Source: Saksenaea vasiformis B4078 (lineage: Eukaryota; Mucoromycota; Mucoromycetes; Mucorales; Saksenaeaceae). From it: a DNA stretch of 64,000 nt. The stretch covers positions 496,001 through 560,000 of the forward strand of contig JNDT01001937.1 in NCBI GenBank assembly GCA_000697055.1, in the 5' to 3' direction. Positions 58,980 to 64,000 of this stretch are shown piece after piece. Every line of letters begins with the position of its first letter. The stretch's first letter is position 1. A program made the translations under genes and the position numbers. The notes beneath the pieces are model-generated. The model was not told where the DNA came from. It ran no database searches and saw nothing but the letters and a program-made list of their open reading frames with translations.

Positions 58980-61224
58980 ATGGTCAACAGCCGTGTACCT
59001 GACTTTTACTTGTTACCATCTGAAGCTCATCATGTTCCTTCTTTGTAGACAAGACTGTATAAAGAAGGTAATACCTACATTCGGAAACATGCCGCCGATG
59101 GCCGTCAGACCAAGTCGTCGCATTTACCAAGTCATCCGCCATCCACATCCAATCATGATTGCAAGGAATTCGCTGCACCAGAAGGGTCTTACTATTTGGC
59201 ACAGCAAATATTCTTTCAGACGATTGCTCCTCATTTTGCCGTAGGGACCTCAGCGAGTGTTGCGTCCGTCGAATACAATGAAAGGACAGTCAGCCACGCA
59301 CAAGAGCAACAGGATACTGCTTCGCGACGTGGTATACGCAGTCTCTGGAATATCCTCCAGTACAAGCGGACGGGCTCAGATGACATGACACGCCGCACTT
59401 TATCACTCCCCAGCTATTTCTACAATCATAAACGATCGGAAAGAAATGGGCCAGAAGTAGACTCCAACGCTATCGCAGGAACACCTCTTCGCACACGTGG
59501 GTTAGCCTCAGAAAGGAATCCATTATTTTCCTTATCCTTGTCATTACCTTCTTTCCTTACACGAAGCCATCTAAATCAAAAACAACCAATGCCGACAAGT
59601 ATTACAAAGAAAACATCCGGTTTTGTTCGACGCATTGTTATTCATCATGAGCTGGCGGGTATCCTGGCTAGAAGGCCAAATAAGGCAACTGATTTGTTTT
59701 TCAACTGTGGGTACAACTTTGTCTGGATGGACGCAACCTGTCACCCCAAGGTATAAAGAAAGCAGAATCCTCATCATGCATTGATAGACAAAGGGAAAAA
59801 AAACACGAAATTATATATTTCACAGGAACCTCTTTCTCGGATTGTGTTTGCAAAAGCTATACCTACATCACACGATATCAACTTGCTGACGCAAAGAAAA
59901 AATCATCTTGATATCGCGATTGGTTTTCATTCCGGAGATATCATTGTACTCCAGCCCCTCTCTAACAGACATGTTAGGATCAATAAAGGAGTAGGCTGTC
60001 CCCATCTTGCTGAGAGGTTCATTTGCTGAATTGCAACGTGTAGAGTAACGTGGGCTCTGCGGCCGTGACGATGATAAAATGGCTGCCAGAATCTTCTAAC
60101 ATGGTGTTGGCAGCGTTCAAGGACGGGTCCATTATGCTATTCAATGTGACCAAAGCAGTAAACAGGAATCATCATCCGCATCAGCATGCCAACCATAGAC
60201 ACGAAGACGAATGTACAGAAAAAAAGCATCCTCGATGGCGTCTTTCCAAGCGGCTTCTAAATGACAAGTATAATCCTGTGTGGCGGTGGAAACTTTCAGA
60301 TAACTCCATAACAGGTTTCATATATATTGTATACGAGGAAAGGAAATAGCTTCACTGACAGGTGTTACTCGTAGCATTTGCATTTTCTCCGGACGGTCAG
60401 CATGTTGCAGCGGTGGGTGTTGATGGTACACTACGGATATTTGATGTCTGGCGCAAGCAGTAAGTTGACATGGATTGTGAAGGAAGGCGCTGAAACAAAG
60501 AGTGTTCGAGATTACGTGATGTTTATCATGGCTATTTTGGTGGTTTGACATGCGTTGCCTGGAGTCCTGACGGTCGTTACATTCTAGTAAATTTTTGGGT
60601 TTTACATAGAAGCTCTCACATTTTACTAATACGATGACAGACAGGAGGACAAGACGACTTGGTTACCATATGGGTATTTAAAGAACAACGAATTATTGCA
60701 CGGTGTCAGGGTCATAGTTCATGGGTAAGGTAAAAAATAGAAGACATACGGCTTATTTCAAGAGTAGGTTTGTGGTGTTGCATTTGATCCATGGCGATGT
60801 GATGGAAAAGTCTATCGATTTGGTAGTGTAGGGGAAGACGCGAAACTGATCTTTTGGGATTTCTCCATCAATGCTCTCCACCATCCAAAAAAAGTAGGTG
60901 CTGCTTCGATGTTCTTAAATTAACTACCGTTCGCAGAGAGTGCGACCACGTCATCTAGGTGCATCGATATCCTCTAGCAGTAGTCAGCCAACGAATATCC
61001 TTAGTGCAGTCCAAGATCGAGTATCCATGATACATCCGATCCGTACCAAAAACGAAGTTCCCTTTTTACTTCCTACCGCGGTGCAAGTAGTTCATGCTGA
61101 CCCTTGCGCAAGCATTCATTTTCGGCAAGACGGCGTCATGACTACTGACAAGCGCGGGCGAGTTAGTTTCTGGAAAAGGCCACCCCTCTCCACAGTCTCA
61201 TCAACATCATCCCGATCATCGTAA
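58980..61224 (+). CDS. creC: WD40 protein CreC/WDR20, deubiquitinase partner
   Basis: WD40 scaffold that binds and activates a USP12/46-type deubiquitinase (CreB in Aspergillus, where the pair acts in carbon catabolite repression). Nine exons (58980-58994, 59049-59750, 59826-59990, 60044-60314, 60375-60459, 60511-60586, 60641-60724, 60768-60893, 60937-61224) sum to 603 residues. APEGSYYL occurs in the N-terminal part. A long Ser/Thr-rich region precedes [85 protein letters not shown] and [14 protein letters not shown]. These blocks are diagnostic for CreC/WDR20. The first exon (5 codons) is uncertain because it lies in sequence related to a repeat. Confidence 0.93.
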
Positions 61225-62017
61225 ATCATCTATACCATTAGCAAGAGCTACGTAGTGTATCATTGATACTTTCATTACAATCTATCCAATCGCTTTTAGA
61301 AATAAGTTTGAAAAGACTAGTTGCTTCATGCGAATCATATTATAACTTCGATTTGAATACCAGAAGCCATAATGTAACAGCTACGGGCAGTACCAAAAGA
61401 AAAAGCTGTAATGCGATCGACCCAACTTTTGGTTGCGAACAAAAAAGACTGAAACCCGTTCGCTGTCTTTTGACGTGAGGGGCGTAGCTACATCTTTACT
61501 TCAATGTTTGTGCTTATTATTTATTGAATGAATTACTCAAAATAAATTCTGCGTCCATGAAAAGGTCAAGTGTGCCCTGAGGGAAAATAGGATATTGCGC
61601 TGTTAGTACAGCATTACTGCAGCAGCACATAGCCAAGAGACAATGGCAACGTTTGCTGGACTACTTATGCTGGGCTGTGTCAGTGACAAAACGCCAAGGA
61701 CAAGGTATTTTAAAATCCAGCTTCAAACGTGGTTAAAGAAAGATCGGATCATGGTATTTATCGTTCAAACGACGATCTTTTACTGAAGGCCTAATTCGGG
61801 GATGCCTGGTTGCTGTACAAACGCAGTACTCCTTGCGTTGGAATGACAAACTTCCTTTTACACAAGAGCAATTCGTACTCCTCTCATGCATAAAGGTTTA
61901 CATGGTGGTACCGCGTTGCACCAGTTGTTTCCAAGGTTTCCGGTCCGGGCCTCTCAAATTGATAGAGGTAAATCGGCGTGCTTGGCCAGAATCTTGACAA
62001 GCTACGCTTGGCCCCTC
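61225..62017. other. Intergenic between CreC and AMSH
   Basis: Apart from the family-A fragment at 61514-61625, no structure is recognised. A 71-codon ORF (61263-61478) has no domain. Confidence 0.4.
61514..61625 (+). repeat. Dispersed repeat family A, 5' fragment
   Basis: Resembles the first 110 bases of the 34894 and 42951 copies (TTATTTATTGAATG, AAAATAAATTCTGCGTC, a GTTAGTACA block). The rest of the element is absent. Confidence 0.55.
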
Positions 62018-63744
62018 ATGACAAGATCAATGACAGAACTGCATGCGCAAGCATTAATTCAACTCGATTTCAGAGTTCCCGTTCGACTGTATTTTCGATC
62101 AGCCGATCTGTTGATCAAGCAAGCAAGAGTATACCTGCAAGAAGGCGATCTACAGCGCGCCTACCTTTGGTACCTGAAATATCTCAAGTACGTAAGCAGC
62201 GTTTCTTGCTCTTCAGCACTTAATTTTATTCCGATCACTGTCAAGTTTGGGTGTGTCAGAACTGCCAAAACACCCTGACTACTACAGGGCCGAATTTGGA
62301 ACCGCAATCAAAATTATCGAAAAGGTACCAATGCAGAAAAAAATCAGTGAGACTTTCGCGACTGACGCCCCAAACAGAACTGTCTTGAAGCATTGGATTC
62401 ATTAGAAAGACTAGAGCCTTGGTTGCCTGCGTTATGTATGGATCAACCGATGGCTCCACCACCAGAGACGTCATGGATCGATGACCGTGGAGCAAGGTCG
62501 CTCACGATCAATCACGTGAACACCAGTCAGACACAAGCAGAAGCAATCACTTTTCGATCTGTTCCCGTTGAGACCGGTTATGACACGCAGTATGTCAGCA
62601 ACCATTTTTTTTGCATTACTCTATTTTCCTAAAAAAGAAACAGCACGGTTCCTTCGATCGATCGAAATGGCTCCAATATCGAATGCAGGCACGACAGGTA
62701 AGCCATTCTTGTCAATGTCCCAGCAAAAATCCCTTAAGTGGTCTGACCACACACACAAGATTGATGCCTGCTCCGAAACCGCCCACGGTGCCACCAACAA
62801 CAACTCCACACGCGTTGCACGACGCTCCGCCATTGCCACCCAAACCAGAACCCTTGCAACCTCATGTGAATAACATCAGCCTTCAAAAACCACCACCGAT
62901 TCCTCCAAAAATAAGGTTAGATACCCTAGGTGGCCGAGGTGTAAATGAAGCATTTGCATGTTCTGCGAGTACGTTAGGAACCGACCAACGAGGGTCTCTG
63001 CGGACCCTGAATATTCCAGCTGGATTAGAGGACACGTTCTTGAGTATTGCTTCGCCAAATACACTGCGAGATATCGAGACATGTGGGATACTTTGCGGGA
63101 AACTTGTAAGGAAGAAAGAGAGATCGTGCAGTGGCAAAAAGTTGTGTATTTAATCTGTCTGTTGTCTAGGTGAATAATGTGTTGATTATGACCACACTTA
63201 TTATACCCAAACAGTCTGGCACACCCGATACATGTGCGACAGAAAATGAAGAACAGGTTCTTGAACTCCAAGATAAACACAGCTTACTTACATTTGGCTG
63301 GATCCATGTAAAGTTATTTTGTGATCACCGACTAGTTTCTAATTTCTTGGTTAGACCCATCCTTCTCAAACATGTTTTTTGAGCTCAGTCGATCTCCATA
63401 CACAATATGCTTACCAGGTTATGCTTCCTGAATCGGTGGCAGTGGTATGTGCACCAAAACACGATGCGAGGTAATACAGTTTGAGTATTTGTATCCCACA
63501 TGTGATTTATGATGTCTAGGTTTGGCATCTTTCGACTGACGGACTACCCTGGATTGGAAGTGATCAGCAGTTGCAGGGAAGGCAATGCATTTCATCCTCA
63601 TCCCGATGTTCCTATTTACATGGTATTTATACATGCAGAGTATAAAACAATAAGATTTTTACTTACAGAAATCACAAGGATGCTGGGCATGTACAAGTAA
63701 AGAATGCGGAATTTGAAGTAGTCGATTTGCGGTGCTCCGCGTAA
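62018..63744 (+). CDS. AMSH/STAMBP-type JAMM deubiquitinase
   Basis: Zinc-dependent, Lys63-specific deubiquitinase acting on endosomal ESCRT cargo (Sst2 in fission yeast). Nine exons (62018-62187, 62246-62324, 62378-62589, 62644-62697, 62760-63105, 63170-63307, 63355-63470, 63520-63622, 63679-63744) sum to 427 residues, nearly the length of human STAMBP. The N-terminal MIT/USP8-dimer-like helices include [16 protein letters not shown] and YLWYLKYL. A Pro-rich linker ([17 protein letters not shown]) may bind SH3 domains such as STAM. The catalytic domain has [16 protein letters not shown], and the JAMM site [17 protein letters not shown] (split by an intron after the first His), then [18 protein letters not shown] and [11 protein letters not shown]. 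The acceptor of the last intron was chosen to give DAGHVQV. The start could move upstream. Confidence 0.92.
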
Positions 63745-63836
63745 CGAAATAGGCAATTTACGTTCCCAGGGGTTTACGACTGACTGAGATTTCGGTGAAT
63801 CCAAAGTTCTCCTTGCTGCACAAAAAAGTAATAAAA

Positions 63837-63919
63837 AAACTTCTGTCTCTCTTTTCCTCTTCCTTTTTTCTTTTTTCTTTATTTCCGCTTTTCGCTAGTC
63901 TGTTTTTTTCGTTTCTGAA
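63837..63919 (+). promoter_or_regulatory. Pyrimidine-rich tract before a start codon
   Basis: Long CT-rich run (CTTCTGTCTCTCTTTTCC and following) ending about 20 bases before an ATG, similar to the tract before 7291. Such tracts are common in fungal core promoters and leaders. Confidence 0.35.
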
Positions 63920-64000
63920 ATGAGCAGTAAAGCGGAAGTTCCTAAACGCTCGGACAGCTTTATAAGCAGCAGCGTCGAAGTTCCAGAATCTACAGATCAA
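63920..64000 (+). CDS. First 27 codons of an unidentified gene (cut by the right edge)
   Basis: Open from ATG at 63920 to the window end; it begins MSSKAEVPKRSDSF and continues Ser-rich. The CT-rich leader and the gap after the AMSH stop support a real start, but the protein cannot be named from this much. Confidence 0.4.
   Translation, partial: MSSKAEVPKRSDSFISSSVEVPESTDQ

Overview
The window looks like nuclear chromosomal DNA of an early-diverging filamentous fungus, most likely Mucoromycota/Mucorales. The reasons are dense genes with many short introns (about 42-75 nt, GTAAGT-type donors), fungal housekeeping genes such as PAN3, SPT subunit LCB1, MSH6, BET5 and CreC, a Clr2-type silencing protein, and Tc1-like and Fanzor-like mobile relics. 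The phylum is an inference from protein style; I ran no search.

Layout. 1-1340: 5' part of a BST1/PGAP1 GPI inositol-deacylase (minus). 1.3-7.3 kb: intergenic, with an 815-bp element bounded by 92-bp inverted repeats and a reversed copy of a dispersed repeat (called family A here). 7.3-17.1 kb: a compact block of a BAR-PH-ArfGAP-ankyrin protein, a FAF2/UBXD8-like UAS-UBX protein, ribosomal P2, an FAHD1-type hydrolase and the TRAPP subunit BET5. 17.1-23.7 kb: repeat-rich, with a Tc1-type non-autonomous element and an unassigned minus-strand candidate transcript. 23.7-29.7 kb: MSH6 and a small Clr2-like protein. 31.5-34.3 kb: PAN3. 34.3-44.2 kb: a 10-kb accessory block with two large family-A copies around a decayed G+C-richer stretch that holds the C-terminal half of a protein-primed family-B DNA polymerase and a broken Fanzor/TnpB-like gene. 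44.2-50.5 kb: a PAK kinase with two CRIB motifs, CIAO2 and LCB1. 50.5-54.1 kb: repeats and a Tc1/mariner transposase pseudogene. 54.1-56.2 kb: a SEY1/RHD3-like GTPase without its membrane hairpin. 59.0-63.7 kb: CreC/WDR20 and an AMSH-type JAMM deubiquitinase. The first codons of another gene run off the right edge.

Most genes are unrelated housekeeping functions: ER quality control and lipids (BST1, FAF2-like, LCB1), membrane traffic and endosomes (ArfGAP, BET5, AMSH, SEY1-like), mRNA deadenylation (PAN3), DNA repair (MSH6), Fe-S protein assembly (CIAO2). CreC and AMSH lie next to each other on the same strand and both belong to deubiquitination pathways; this may be chance. Exon models were assembled by hand from splice consensus. 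For the completely modelled genes the exon sum is a multiple of three with no internal stop, which is the main support for them.
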